The notes: generated by a model not told the origin, from the letters alone. A DNA stretch of 64,000 bases from UBA2336 sp031395485 (GCA_031395485.1 JANNUS010000010.1:1-64000); one strand, 5' to 3'; shown: positions 16,047 through 26,173, counted from the first letter of the stretch. Numbers and translations are program-made.

Positions 16047-17552
16047 TTACTTCTGTCTCAGCTTACTGTGTTTTTTGCTGTAGAGAAAATATACCACTAG
16101 ACCAACGACCATCCAGCCAAAGGCTACTTGCAATGTTTGAGCATCGAGTGCCACAATCATTCCCGCACAAATAAGTGCTCCTAAAATAGGAACAAGAGGA
16201 AATAAAGGGGATGACAATGGTGATCTAAAAGGACGCTCAGTGTTCGGTGATTTAATACGCAAAATCCAAATACCAAGACTTACCAGCACGAACGCGAATA
16301 ATGTTCCAAAGCTTGTTAAGTCACCAGCCACGTTGCCGGGAACAAACGCTGCGAATAATCCTACAAACAGAAATAAAATCCAGTTGGCTTTGTATGGGGT
16401 ACTGTATTGCGGATGAAGATCACTGAATGCTTTGGGAATCAATCCATCATTACTCATGGTAAAGAATATTCTACTCTGCCCCATCAGCAGCACAAGAATT
16501 ACGGAAGAGAAACCTGCAAGAATTGCTACGGTTACACCGGTAGCAAGCCATTCGTACCCGATCATATAGTTGCTGATTGCATACGCTACCGAGGCTTCTC
16601 GCCCCTTCGCGGGATCGACAAAGTCTTGCCAGGGCGCTACACCGGTTAGTACATGGCCGAATAAAATATAGAGAATCGTACAGATAACGAGTGAACCTAA
16701 AATTCCAATCGGCATATCACGTTTCGGATTTTTAGCTTCTTGCGCTGCGGTTGATACAGCATCAAACCCAATAAACGCAAAGAACACAATGGCTGCTCCA
16801 CCTAACACTCCACCCCATCCGTGTCTGAACACACCTGAGTAGTCGGCAATAATTTGACCGGCTTGGTCTCTTACGGCTGCGGTTCCTTCCGGAATAAAAT
16901 ACGGAGTATGATTTTCAGGTTTAATGAATTGCCATCCGATAGCGATGAATAATATTACGAGTGATACTTTAATGAATACGATGATCATATTTACGGTGGC
17001 TGACTCTTGAACTCCTTTTATCAGCAACAGTGTGAGTGCTAATAAAATTAATAACGCAGGAGCATTGATAAGTCCTTGATGAAGTACTCCTGCTGTGTCA
17101 GTAAAACTTTCAAACGGAGAATGACACCACTCATAGGGGATACCTCCGCCCAGTAATCTATTTAAGTATTCACTCCAAGCGATACTTACTGTAGCGGCAC
17201 CGAGTGCGTATTCCATAATTAACGCCCATCCAATAATCCAGGCGGTAAGTTCACCCATCGTTACATAACTGTAAGCATAGGCGCTACCGGAAACAGGAAT
17301 CATGGAAGCAAATTCGGCATAGCAAAGACCAGCGAACGCACAGCCCACGGCTGCAATAATAAATGAAATGGTAACGGCCGGCCCTGCGGCTTGCCCTGCA
17401 GCGGCAGCGGTGCGCACAAATAATCCTGCGCCAATGATGGCACCGATTCCAAGTGCGATCAGGTTGCCCGCACCCAGCGTACGCTTTAGCCCGGAGGCAG
17501 CACCGGCCTGTGCCAGTAATTGTTCGATTGGTTTCTTTATAAACAAACTCAT
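16047..17552 (-). CDS. APC-family amino acid permease (copy 1)
   Basis: A 501-residue transporter of the amino acid-polyamine-organocation superfamily, cationic amino acid transporter-like, with 12 or more predicted helices. The TM1 motif LGIGAIIGAGLFVRTAAAAG (residues about 34-53) is the substrate-binding unwound helix with GxIIGxGxF. FIGFDAVSTAAQEAKNPKRDMP in TM6 and the following loop is the consensus for the CAT/YfnA group. It is highly similar to the neighbouring permease at 17798-19246, including the N-terminal MSLFIKKP lead, so the pair is a tandem duplication. Compared with the partner it has an insert in the loop at about 145-165. Substrate is not determinable by eye. Confidence 0.93.
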   Translation of the reverse strand: MSLFIKKPIEQLLAQAGAASGLKRTLGAGNLIALGIGAIIGAGLFVRTAAAAGQAAGPAVTISFIIAAVGCAFAGLCYAEFASMIPVSGSAYAYSYVTMGELTAWIIGWALIMEYALGAATVSIAWSEYLNRLLGGGIPYEWCHSPFESFTDTAGVLHQGLINAPALLILLALTLLLIKGVQESATVNMIIVFIKVSLVILFIAIGWQFIKPENHTPYFIPEGTAAVRDQAGQIIADYSGVFRHGWGGVLGGAAIVFFAFIGFDAVSTAAQEAKNPKRDMPIGILGSLVICTILYILFGHVLTGVAPWQDFVDPAKGREASVAYAISNYMIGYEWLATGVTVAILAGFSSVILVLLMGQSRIFFTMSNDGLIPKAFSDLHPQYSTPYKANWILFLFVGLFAAFVPGNVAGDLTSFGTLFAFVLVSLGIWILRIKSPNTERPFRSPLSSPLFPLVPILGALICAGMIVALDAQTLQVAFGWMVVGLVVYFLYSKKHSKLRQK

Positions 17553-17580
17553 TATGTTGAGGTTAGGTAGAATTTAACAA

Positions 17581-17614
17581 CCCTAAAAGTAGTAAGAATA
17601 TTGAATTTGGCTAA
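17581..17614 (-). promoter_or_regulatory. duplicated upstream (promoter) segment of permease copy 1
   Basis: This 34-bp block matches 19284-19317, upstream of the second permease, at 31 of 34 positions. On the minus strand it contains TACTTTTA (17584-17591), one base from the TAnnTTTG -7 consensus, 31 nt before the ATG. Conservation of a non-coding block in both copies argues that it is functional promoter sequence. Confidence 0.6.
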
Positions 17615-17655
17615 TAGCTGCCTCGTCTCTTCGCAGGGAGGGAATAAGTCAATCA

Positions 17656-17792
17656 GTGAGTACACCAAAGTATGGCCTAACCCGAAGGAGATTTCTCCGC
17701 TGCGCTGCGAAATGACATATATGTCTCCCGGTTAGTACACTAAAGTATGTACCAACCCGAAGGGGATTTCTACGCTTCGCTGCGAAGTGACG
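17656..17792. repeat. two direct 62-bp repeats of the ATTTCG dispersed family
   Basis: Units 17656-17717 and 17731-17792 share the layout GTnAGTACAC, AAAGTATG, AACCCGAAGG, GATTTCT, GCTGCGAA, TGAC with a few substitutions. The end of each unit, read in reverse, is GTCATTTCGCAGCG...AGAAATC, the same word found at 12491-12573. They occupy the gap between the two permease genes. Confidence 0.65.
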
Positions 17793-17797
17793 GTTAG

Positions 17798-19246
17798 TTA
17801 TTTTCGATTTCGAAGTAGACTATTTCTTTTACTGTACAAGAAGTAGATGAATAAGCCAACTACCATCCATAGGCCGGCAGAGATAAGTGTTTCGTTACCC
17901 AATGAAAAAATCATCGAGGAACAAACCAATATTCCGAGTATCGGTACGAGTGGAACCAGCGGAGTTTTGAATGGCCTTACTGCTTCCGGATTTTTAACGC
18001 GTAATACCCAAATACCAACACACACTAACACAAATGCGAATAACGTTCCGAAGCTTGTTAAATCTCCGGCAACACTTCCGGGAACAAAACCAGCAAACAA
18101 TCCTACAAAGATCAACAAGATAGCATTCGATTTGAACGGTGTACGAAACTTTGGATGTAATTCAGAAAAAACTCTTGGTACAAGCCCGTCTTTCGACATA
18201 GAATAAAACACGCGAGACTGCCCCATGAGCATCACCAGAATTACAGATGAAAATCCAGCGAGGATAGCTACTGTAATCAAGGTGCCGAGCCACTCGTACC
18301 CTGGCATATAGGTTTTAATAGCAAATGCTACAGAGGCTTCTTTTCCAGCCGTTTTAAAATCTTCCCAATTGGCTACTCCAGTAAGTACGTGTGAAAACAG
18401 GACGTAAAGAATGGTACAGATCAGGAGTGATCCTAAAATCCCAATGGGCATGTCGCGTTTAGGATTCTTAGCTTCCTGTGCTGCGGTAGATACCGCATCG
18501 AAACCGATGAATGCAAAAAATACAATGGCTGCACCACCTAATGCACCACCCCATCCGTGGCGATTCCATGCTTCGTGACCAATAGTTTCTGCCGGGATTG
18601 TGAAGGGTATGTAGTTTGCTTCGTTAATAAAGCCCCACCCAACAACAATAAAGATTAGAACAATAGCAACTTTAACAAATACGATTATAGCATTTAGGTT
18701 AGCGGATTCTTTTGTGCCTTTGATCAATATTAACGTAAGAATAACAAGGATAAAAAGAGCGGGCAAATTTATAATGCCAGTAGCACCCGTCATGGATGTT
18801 TCAAAAGGGGAGTGGCACCATTCATACGGGATGGCTCCCCCCAGCAAATTATTGAGATACTCACTCCAGGCAATCGACACCGTTGCGGAGGCGAGTGCAT
18901 ATTCTAACACCAATGCCCAGCCAATAATCCAAGCTGTAAATTCGCCCATAGTAACATACGCATAAGCATAGGCGCTTCCCGCGATTGGTATCATAGAAGC
19001 AAACTCAGCATAACAAAGACCAGCGAACGCACAACCAACGGCCGCGATAATGAAGGAGACAATTACTGCAGGTCCTGCGGCCTCTCCCGCAGCTGCGGCA
19101 GTACGCACAAAAAGTCCTGCGCCAATAATGGCTCCAATGCCTAATGCAATCAGATTTCCCGCCCCAAGAGTTCTCTTAAGTCCCGTAGAGGAATCCGCAG
19201 ACTGATTCATCAGTTCTTCCAGCGGTTTTTTGATAAATAGACTCAT
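17798..19246 (-). CDS. APC-family amino acid permease (copy 2)
   Basis: A 482-residue paralogue of the permease at 16047-17552. It has the same LGIGAIIGAGLFVRTAAAAG TM1 block and the same FIGFDAVSTAAQEAKNPKRD segment. Most transmembrane stretches are near-identical, while loops and the C-terminal tail differ (RNSLLRNRK here). The insert near residue 150 of copy 1 is shorter here (ETSMTGATGIIN). The retained frame and retained promoter block suggest both copies are functional. They may differ in affinity or substrate. Confidence 0.93.
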   Translation of the reverse strand: MSLFIKKPLEELMNQSADSSTGLKRTLGAGNLIALGIGAIIGAGLFVRTAAAAGEAAGPAVIVSFIIAAVGCAFAGLCYAEFASMIPIAGSAYAYAYVTMGEFTAWIIGWALVLEYALASATVSIAWSEYLNNLLGGAIPYEWCHSPFETSMTGATGIINLPALFILVILTLILIKGTKESANLNAIIVFVKVAIVLIFIVVGWGFINEANYIPFTIPAETIGHEAWNRHGWGGALGGAAIVFFAFIGFDAVSTAAQEAKNPKRDMPIGILGSLLICTILYVLFSHVLTGVANWEDFKTAGKEASVAFAIKTYMPGYEWLGTLITVAILAGFSSVILVMLMGQSRVFYSMSKDGLVPRVFSELHPKFRTPFKSNAILLIFVGLFAGFVPGSVAGDLTSFGTLFAFVLVCVGIWVLRVKNPEAVRPFKTPLVPLVPILGILVCSSMIFSLGNETLISAGLWMVVGLFIYFLYSKRNSLLRNRK

Positions 19247-19283
19247 TATATATCGTCAGTTAGATTAACTAGTTTTTCTTAAG

Positions 19284-19317
19284 CCCTAAAAGTAGCAAGA
19301 TTATTGAATTTGACTAA
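19284..19317 (-). promoter_or_regulatory. duplicated upstream (promoter) segment of permease copy 2
   Basis: Partner of 17581-17614 (31 of 34 identical). The minus strand carries TACTTTTA at 19287-19294, 40 nt before the ATG at 19246. Confidence 0.6.
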
Positions 19318-19341
19318 CAGAGAATACCTGAGAATAGAAAA

Positions 19342-19995
19342 TCAGGCTTGGTTTGTTGTGCTGTCGGCAGGATCTTGAATGCTCGTATTCTCCATAATGA
19401 CAGGATCTACCGGAGCAACTACACTTTCCTTAAAGAATTTCTTCTGCATGATTAGAATAGTAGCAACGCCAATAAAAATGGAGGAGTCGGCAATATTGAA
19501 TACTGGGCTAAAGAATTCAAAGTAACGTCCACCAATTAGGGGTATCCAAAGAGGCCACACAAAATCAAATACAGGGAAGTAAAGCATGTCAATTACCTGA
19601 CCATGAAACCAAGGTGTGGGAGAATTTTCAGGAGCATTGTTTAAGAACACACCGTAGAAGGTACTGTCAATTACATTACCAACGGCACCGCCTAAGATTA
19701 ACCCCATGCACCATAAGAAACCGCTGTGAGCATGGCGCGCAGCCATCTTCCAAAGGTAGTAGCCAATGCCAAACATGGCAGCAATTCGAAATACAGTGAG
19801 GGCGAGTTTGCCAAATTCGTTTTCCCATCGAATGCCAAATGCCATGCCCGGGTTTAATAAATAGTGAATGCGAAACCAATCGCCCAGTACGTAAATCTCT
19901 TCGTGCAGATACATGTTGTTATACACGAGTAGTTTCGATGCCTGATCAAGAAGGATAACAATAAGGGCTAGTAAAAAATATTTGTACGCTTTCAT
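19342..19995 (-). CDS. lspA: lipoprotein signal peptidase (signal peptidase II)
   Basis: A 217-residue inner-membrane aspartyl peptidase that removes signal peptides from prolipoproteins. Four hydrophobic helices are present. The conserved LLDQASK is near residues 16-22, NPGMAFG near 53-59, and the two catalytic aspartates lie in GGAVGNVIDS (near 108) and FNIADSSIF (near 168). Like other Bacteroidota LspA proteins it is longer than the E. coli enzyme, because of a loop around residues 115-155 and a C-terminal tail of about 25 residues. It follows ileS by 23 bp, the classical ileS-lspA arrangement. Confidence 0.95.
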   Translation of the reverse strand: MKAYKYFLLALIVILLDQASKLLVYNNMYLHEEIYVLGDWFRIHYLLNPGMAFGIRWENEFGKLALTVFRIAAMFGIGYYLWKMAARHAHSGFLWCMGLILGGAVGNVIDSTFYGVFLNNAPENSPTPWFHGQVIDMLYFPVFDFVWPLWIPLIGGRYFEFFSPVFNIADSSIFIGVATILIMQKKFFKESVVAPVDPVIMENTSIQDPADSTTNQA

Positions 19996-20018
19996 TTTTA
20001 GTCTCTCAACACAATGAT

Positions 20019-23000
20019 TTATTTCTGAATACTGATTTTAACTTTCAATACCGACTCTTCCATTTCAACATCAACACCATCGCTCACATCTGATTTGATA
20101 TCTAAGGTGAACGCCTGGGTTTCGGTGCGAATGTAATCGGCAAACTCGGATAGCGCGGCATTTATTTCGTCTGAATCTTTCTGTACCTCAATCGAAATTT
20201 TATCGAGCACCGCTAAGCCCATATCCTTGCGGAGGTTTTGCACACGGTTTACAAAATCACGGGCGATGCCTTCTTTTTTTAATTCTTCTGTGAGCGTAAT
20301 GTCGAGGGCAACGGTGATACCGCCCTCCGATGCTACTGACCAACCCGGAATATCTTCTGAGGAAATCAACACATCTTCCAGTACGAGATCAAATCCATCT
20401 TTTTGAATGCTACCCTTTTTCTCAATTGTGCTTATTTCTGTTTTCGTGAAAGAATTTATGACTGCCGAAACCTCTTTCATTTTCGCACCATACTGTTTCC
20501 CAAGCTTAGCAAAATTAGGTTTTACTTTTTTCACTAGAAGCCCAGACGTATCATCGATGTACTGAATCTCCTTTACATTTACTTCAGCTTTGATAATCGC
20601 CTCAACATTTTTTACACGCTGTGCAAATTTTTCATCTAATACTGGGAGAAGAACTTTTTGCAGTGGTGTACGGACTTTTACTTTACTGTTTTTGCGGATG
20701 GAGTGGACTAATGAACAGATGCGTTGTGCATAATCCATTGATTTTTCAAGCTCTGCATCCTTTCGTTTTGATTCAGCTTTTATCAAAATAGAATGATGAA
20801 CCGACTCAACTTGAAGTGGAGTATTAAATTGCTTGGCGCGATCGCGGATATTATCCGTCAGGTTTTTGTATAACCAATCGCTAAAGAAAGGCGCGATGGG
20901 CGACATCAATTGGGCTGTTACCAGTAAACACTCATACAAAGTTTCATACGCTGCACGTTTATCTTCCGACAATTGAACTATTTTTCCATCTGATGCATTC
21001 GCGGAGGGCTGCCAGAAACGTTTCCTGTTCAACCGTATATACCAGTTCGAAAGATGATCGTTTACAAACTCCTGAATCGCACGCGCAGCTTTGGTCGGTT
21101 CGTATTCGTTATAGGCTGTTGTCACCTCTTCAATCAATGTTTGTTCTTTCGTTAGTATCCAACGATCAAGCGATGAAAGCTTTTCGAATGGAACATTGTT
21201 CATTTCATCTTTCACAAAGCCATCGATGTTCGCATACATCGCAAAGAATGAATACGTGTTCATGAGCGTACCGAAAAATCTACGCTGTGTTTCGGCAATA
21301 CCTTCAAAATCAAATTTCAGATTATCCCAGGGGGGTGCGTTTTCAATCATGTACCAACGCACCACATCCGGCCCATATTTCGCGAGGCTTTCAAAGGGAT
21401 TTACAACGTTGCCCTTACTCTTCGACATTTTATTGCCGCTTTTGTCGAGCACCAGTCCGTTCGAAATTACATTCTTGAAGGCTACGCCACCGTTGCCAAC
21501 CTTTTTGTTTACAGCCTTTATTTCATCGCTGCTTTCACTTAACATGACAGCGATCGCGTGAAGCGTAAAGAACCATCCGCGTGTTTGATCAACACCTTCA
21601 GCAATAAAATCGGCCGGATAGTTCTGTTCAAAAATATCTTTGTTCTCGAACGGATAGTGCCACTGTGCATACGGCATGGCGCCCGAATCGAACCACACAT
21701 CAATCAAGTCCGGTTCGCGATACATCGGTTGACCATTAGAACCTGATAATACAATTTCGTCTACGTACGGGCGATGAAGATCTTCGAGATTTTTGATTTT
21801 AGATTCCGGGTTTTCGATTCCGGCTTTCTGAGCTTTTGCTATTTCGTTCTTTAGTTGTTCGATAGAACCAATGCAAATTTCTTCCTTGCCATCTTTTGTT
21901 CTCCAGATTGGCAGTGGTGTTCCCCAATAACGTGAGCGTGATAAATTCCAGTCAACAAGATTTTCAAGCCAGTTACCAAAGCGCCCCGTTCCGGTAGACT
22001 CGGGTTTCCAGTTAATGGTTTTGTTAAGCTCAGCCATGCGATCTTTCATGGCGGTGGTTTTTATAAACCAGCTATCTAGCGGATAATATAAAACAGGTTT
22101 ATCGGTGCGCCAGCAGTGAGGATAGCTGTGCTCATATTTCTCAACCTTAAAAGCTTTGTTCTCTTCTTTTAAGATGATGGAGATAATGACATCTGTATTT
22201 TTATAATCCGGATGGCTTTCATCTTCGTTTGTATAATTCTTTACATAAAAATCATCATCCCCCAGTGGCTTGTGTGTTTTGATGCTGAATTTGGCTACGC
22301 CCTCTTTTAATTTAGCGCCAATCTCTTTTACAAACTTTCCTTTTCTGTCGACTGTGGGGACTTCATTATCCGCTTCATCTTTTAGCGTGAGTGGAGGGAT
22401 ACCATTTTGTTTTGCTACCCGGAAGTCATCTGCACCAAATGTAGGAGAGACATGTACAACGCCTGTACCATCCTCAGTGGTAACAAAATCACCCGCAACA
22501 ACCTGAAAGGCTTTGTCAGCATCATACAGTGGTTGCAAGTATGGCATGAGTTGTTCGTAGCGGATACCTACTAAATCGCTACCAGTATGAAATGAAACAA
22601 CTTGCCAAGCTTTAATCTTTCCTTTGAAGATTTTGTTAGTCTCTTCAAAAATATAATCTCCAACTTTTAACTCTTCGAGTGGATCTGGATGTAGGACCGT
22701 AAAATACTTAGACAGTAAATCCTTTGCCAGAATGACTTTAATTGGTTGGCCAGTGTATTGATTGAACGTTGCTATTTTGACATATACAATGCTCTTACCT
22801 ACAGCAAGGGCTGTATTGGAAGGTAAAGTCCAAGGTGTAGTTGTCCATGCTAAAATATATTGGTCTACTTCGTTCCAATTAATTTCTGGGAAAACAGAAG
22901 TAATTTTTGTAAGATTCTCATTTAAAGAGTTAAACAAAAATTTAGACTTCTCATCCCTCTTAACCTTAAACTGAGCAACAACTGAAGTGTCCTTCACATC

Positions 23001-23609
23001 TTTGTAACAGCCCGGTAAGTTTAATTCGTGCGAACTTAATCCAGTACCTGCGGCAGGTGAGTAAGGCTGGATGCTGTAGCCCTTGTACAATAATTTTTTA
23101 TTGTATAGCTGTTTTAAAATCCACCACAGGGTTTCAATGTATTCTTTTTGATAGGTGATGTATGGATTCTGGAGATCAACCCAGTATCCCATTTTCACTG
23201 TAAGATCATCCCACTGATCTTTATACATCATCACCGTTTCGCGGCACTTCTTATTATAGTCTTCGATGGAAATCTTCTTTCCGATGTCATCTTTCGTGAT
23301 ACCCAGTTGTTTCTCAACCTGTAACTCAACAGGCAAACCGTGCGTATCCCAACCGCCTTTGCGTTTTACCTGATATCCCTGAAGCGTTTTATAACGACAG
23401 AAAATATCCTTTACCGTGCGGGCCATCACGTGGTGGATGCCGGGCGTACCGTTGGCTGAAGGAGGTCCCTCGTAAAATGTAAAAGCTTCGGCCCCTTCGC
23501 GCAGGCTTACCGATTTCTCAAAGATTTTTTCGTCCTTCCAGAATTGCAGGATTCCATCTGCGATTTTCGCAAAATTCAGGTCTTTGTCTTCGTTATATTT
23601 TCCGGCCAT
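20019..23609 (-). CDS. ileS: isoleucine--tRNA ligase
   Basis: A 1196-residue class I aminoacyl-tRNA synthetase. The HIGH-equivalent is PPSANGTPGIHH near residue 50-61 and the KMSKS loop is GNKMSKSKGN near 730. An editing (CP1) domain lies between them, with the WTTTPWTLPSNTALAVG signature near 255 and an adjoining GTGVVHVSPTFGADD. The C-terminal region (about 1000-1196) is the anticodon-binding and DUF5915-like part of the eukaryotic-type (IleRS2) enzymes, which often show mupirocin tolerance; that property is inference. It is the first gene of an ileS-lspA unit. Confidence 0.97.
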   Translation of the reverse strand: MAGKYNEDKDLNFAKIADGILQFWKDEKIFEKSVSLREGAEAFTFYEGPPSANGTPGIHHVMARTVKDIFCRYKTLQGYQVKRKGGWDTHGLPVELQVEKQLGITKDDIGKKISIEDYNKKCRETVMMYKDQWDDLTVKMGYWVDLQNPYITYQKEYIETLWWILKQLYNKKLLYKGYSIQPYSPAAGTGLSSHELNLPGCYKDVKDTSVVAQFKVKRDEKSKFLFNSLNENLTKITSVFPEINWNEVDQYILAWTTTPWTLPSNTALAVGKSIVYVKIATFNQYTGQPIKVILAKDLLSKYFTVLHPDPLEELKVGDYIFEETNKIFKGKIKAWQVVSFHTGSDLVGIRYEQLMPYLQPLYDADKAFQVVAGDFVTTEDGTGVVHVSPTFGADDFRVAKQNGIPPLTLKDEADNEVPTVDRKGKFVKEIGAKLKEGVAKFSIKTHKPLGDDDFYVKNYTNEDESHPDYKNTDVIISIILKEENKAFKVEKYEHSYPHCWRTDKPVLYYPLDSWFIKTTAMKDRMAELNKTINWKPESTGTGRFGNWLENLVDWNLSRSRYWGTPLPIWRTKDGKEEICIGSIEQLKNEIAKAQKAGIENPESKIKNLEDLHRPYVDEIVLSGSNGQPMYREPDLIDVWFDSGAMPYAQWHYPFENKDIFEQNYPADFIAEGVDQTRGWFFTLHAIAVMLSESSDEIKAVNKKVGNGGVAFKNVISNGLVLDKSGNKMSKSKGNVVNPFESLAKYGPDVVRWYMIENAPPWDNLKFDFEGIAETQRRFFGTLMNTYSFFAMYANIDGFVKDEMNNVPFEKLSSLDRWILTKEQTLIEEVTTAYNEYEPTKAARAIQEFVNDHLSNWYIRLNRKRFWQPSANASDGKIVQLSEDKRAAYETLYECLLVTAQLMSPIAPFFSDWLYKNLTDNIRDRAKQFNTPLQVESVHHSILIKAESKRKDAELEKSMDYAQRICSLVHSIRKNSKVKVRTPLQKVLLPVLDEKFAQRVKNVEAIIKAEVNVKEIQYIDDTSGLLVKKVKPNFAKLGKQYGAKMKEVSAVINSFTKTEISTIEKKGSIQKDGFDLVLEDVLISSEDIPGWSVASEGGITVALDITLTEELKKEGIARDFVNRVQNLRKDMGLAVLDKISIEVQKDSDEINAALSEFADYIRTETQAFTLDIKSDVSDGVDVEMEESVLKVKISIQK

Positions 23610-23656
23610 CTCTCTAAAAACGAGGTAGAATAATGATTCTCAATAGAATAAGGGTG

Positions 23657-23664
23657 CAAAGATA
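23657..23664 (-). promoter_or_regulatory. -7 box for ileS
   Basis: The minus strand reads TATCTTTG followed by C, the commonest form of the Bacteroidota -7 element, 47 nt before the ileS ATG. No -33 TTG at the proper distance. Confidence 0.5.
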
Positions 23665-23739
23665 TTGTTTATTAGGATTTTTCATCCTTCCCAGCCGTAT
23701 GTTGTAGGAGAGATTCTTAGAAACGAAGAGCACGTTTAA

Positions 23740-26169
23740 TTACTCTGCCTCCGAGGAATTCCGGCTATGAATTTTGATTTTGTTCAAATCAATCTCCTCA
23801 TCTTCCTGCTCGCCATAGAAACTTGAATCGAAATCGTCAATGAGTTCCTTTTTCTTTTTCGGTTTGTCGAAGGTCATGATCAATGCGGGAAGTAAAATCA
23901 AGTTGGTAAACATTGAGATCACCAGTGTGATGGAGGTGAGTATTCCCAAGGCAATTGTTCCGCCAAATGAAGAGAACGCAAAAATGATAAATCCCGCAAA
24001 GAGTACGATGGATGTATAAATAATGCTCTTACCTGTTTCAAGAATACTATCGCTTATGGCTACCGGAATGAAAAAGTTGTTCGATAAAATCTCCTGACGG
24101 TATTTGGCCAGGAAGCGTATTGAGTTATCAACCGAAATGCCAAACGTGATACTAAAAATTAAAGCGGTACTTGCTTTAAGAGGAATATCCATGTACCCCA
24201 TCAATGCTGCCGTGATCATGAGGGCAAGTAAATTAGGAATGAGCGAAATAATAATCATCCGAACGTTCGCAAACAAAATTGCCATGGAAAGTGTGATCAG
24301 TAAAAAAGCGAGCAACAAACTTTCCTGCAAGTTTGCAATCAGAAATTTATTTCCCTTGATAAATATTTTAGTGGAGCCCGTGATGGTTGTAATAACCGAG
24401 TCTTTTTCAGTAGAAACAAAAATCTGTTTCATGCGTGGTTCGATTACTTCAGTTACAAGTGAATCTAATTTTGTTGAACCGATGTCGGCAATCTGCATGG
24501 ATATGCGCATGCTCTTATAGGTTGCTGTATCAACGAATGAGCGGAATACTCCACTGTTATCGGTCTGGCCTTTCATGTATGGAAGAATGTAGGCTCCTTC
24601 ATTGCGATTCGGCAGACTAAACTTTGCGGGATTGTTATTATAGAATGCCTGCTTAATGGCTTTTATAAAACTGATTACAGAAACAGGCTTAGACATCACT
24701 GTAATAGAATCGAGGAAGCTTTCAAATTCCTCAACCTTCTGCATGTTTTTTATGTCGAGTACGGGGCGTTTCTTTTTTGTTTTGAAATCAATTACAATTT
24801 CAAGTGGCATGATACCACTGAAATTAGCCTCGAAAAATTTCAAATCTTTTTTAACCTGACTTTCTTCGGGCACATCATCGACCATGAACGATTCAGATCT
24901 TAATTTTGAAATCCCATAAATCGAAACAGCAATAAGAATCACGGTAACACCATAAATGATCATCCGATGACGGTGAACCATTAGGTCAATCATCTTTAAG
25001 AACCAACTCATGACAGGGAAGTTCAGGTGACGTAAATGTTTTTCGGTAGGAACAGGCAACCACGAAAACACACTGGGGATCATGATCAAACTCACAAAGA
25101 AGAGTGCCATGATGTTAATACCGGCTACAATTCCAAACTCACGAAGAATAGTAATGTCCGTTGCCAGCAACGTTAAAAAACCAATGGCAACGGTAAGGTT
25201 GGTAAGAAACATGGCCAACCCCATTTTACGAACTACGACTGAAATAGCTTCAAGTTTATCTTTTGTCTTGGCGAATTCGAGATGATATTTATTCAAGAGA
25301 TAGATTGCGTTGGTAATTCCAATCGTGACGATAACAGGTGGAATAAGTCCTGTAAGCAGTGTGATCTTATAGCCAAACAATGCCAGCGTACCAAGTGTCC
25401 ACACAACCAACACGCCAATGATGATCATGGAAAACAAAACAGCGCGGAACGAACGGAAAAATAAAAACATGATCAACCCGGTAACAACAACGGAGGCGAT
25501 CAGAAAAATTTTCATCTCCTGACGAATAGAGTTTGCCACGACCGTTCGAATAAAGGGAAGCCCCGCGTAACGCAGCTGAATATTCGTTTTTGTTTCGAAA
25601 ATTCTTCCAACCGCCAGCAATGAATCCGTCATCGCTTCACGCTTAAAGGAATTCATAACATCTTTCTCAATTGAAACTAACATCATCATAGCACCATTAC
25701 CCGTGTTGAGTAATTGTCCTGCGTAAATTTTTTGATTCAGGGTTACCTCTAATAGACTGTCGAGTTCAGTTTGTGAGGAAATTGTTTTTGGATAGATATC
25801 GCGCAAGTAAAATTTTGTGTTTGCGGTATCCTTTAAAATCATTTTAAGCGTTGGAAGGGCAACTACCTCGTTAACCCCATAAATCTTTTTAATATTTGTT
25901 GTTAGCTCGCGAAGCGCGTTGAAATTCTCGACCTTGTAAACGGCACTATCCTTCATGCCGACAGCAATGATGTTGCCGTCTTCACCAAACTGTTCTTTAA
26001 AATTGTTGAAGTAAATCAAGTCCGGATCTTCAGGGGGCACGGTGCTGGCAAAGTCGTAGCTCATCGTGATTTTGGTCATATGGTATCCCATAAACACGGT
26101 GATGAGGCCGATCAGAATAATGAACAGTAATCGGTATTTGATAATCGCTGAAGCAAGGTTATTCCACAT
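23740..26169 (-). CDS. RND-superfamily exporter with two MMPL/sterol-sensing-type domains
   Basis: An 809-residue inner-membrane transporter with the RND layout: TM1 (about 13-32), a periplasmic domain to about 210, five helices to about 365, a TM at about 400, a second periplasmic domain to about 610, and five closing helices. The TM4-like segments GLIPPVIVTIGITNAIYLLNKY and STALIFSITFGISVDNSIRF mark the duplicated MMPL cores; the DN in the second is the usual proton-relay position. No membrane-fusion or TolC partner is adjacent, so it may be a hopanoid/lipid exporter-type (HpnN-like) protein. Substrate unknown. A -7 box lies 4 nt before its ATG. Confidence 0.88.
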   Translation of the reverse strand: MWNNLASAIIKYRLLFIILIGLITVFMGYHMTKITMSYDFASTVPPEDPDLIYFNNFKEQFGEDGNIIAVGMKDSAVYKVENFNALRELTTNIKKIYGVNEVVALPTLKMILKDTANTKFYLRDIYPKTISSQTELDSLLEVTLNQKIYAGQLLNTGNGAMMMLVSIEKDVMNSFKREAMTDSLLAVGRIFETKTNIQLRYAGLPFIRTVVANSIRQEMKIFLIASVVVTGLIMFLFFRSFRAVLFSMIIIGVLVVWTLGTLALFGYKITLLTGLIPPVIVTIGITNAIYLLNKYHLEFAKTKDKLEAISVVVRKMGLAMFLTNLTVAIGFLTLLATDITILREFGIVAGINIMALFFVSLIMIPSVFSWLPVPTEKHLRHLNFPVMSWFLKMIDLMVHRHRMIIYGVTVILIAVSIYGISKLRSESFMVDDVPEESQVKKDLKFFEANFSGIMPLEIVIDFKTKKKRPVLDIKNMQKVEEFESFLDSITVMSKPVSVISFIKAIKQAFYNNNPAKFSLPNRNEGAYILPYMKGQTDNSGVFRSFVDTATYKSMRISMQIADIGSTKLDSLVTEVIEPRMKQIFVSTEKDSVITTITGSTKIFIKGNKFLIANLQESLLLAFLLITLSMAILFANVRMIIISLIPNLLALMITAALMGYMDIPLKASTALIFSITFGISVDNSIRFLAKYRQEILSNNFFIPVAISDSILETGKSIIYTSIVLFAGFIIFAFSSFGGTIALGILTSITLVISMFTNLILLPALIMTFDKPKKKKELIDDFDSSFYGEQEDEEIDLNKIKIHSRNSSEAE

Positions 26170-26173
26170 AGCT

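Noticed and set aside
17656..17792. Two direct repeats as a possible CRISPR array
   Set aside because: Only two diverged 62-bp units with a 13-bp gap; no further units, no uniform spacers and no cas genes.
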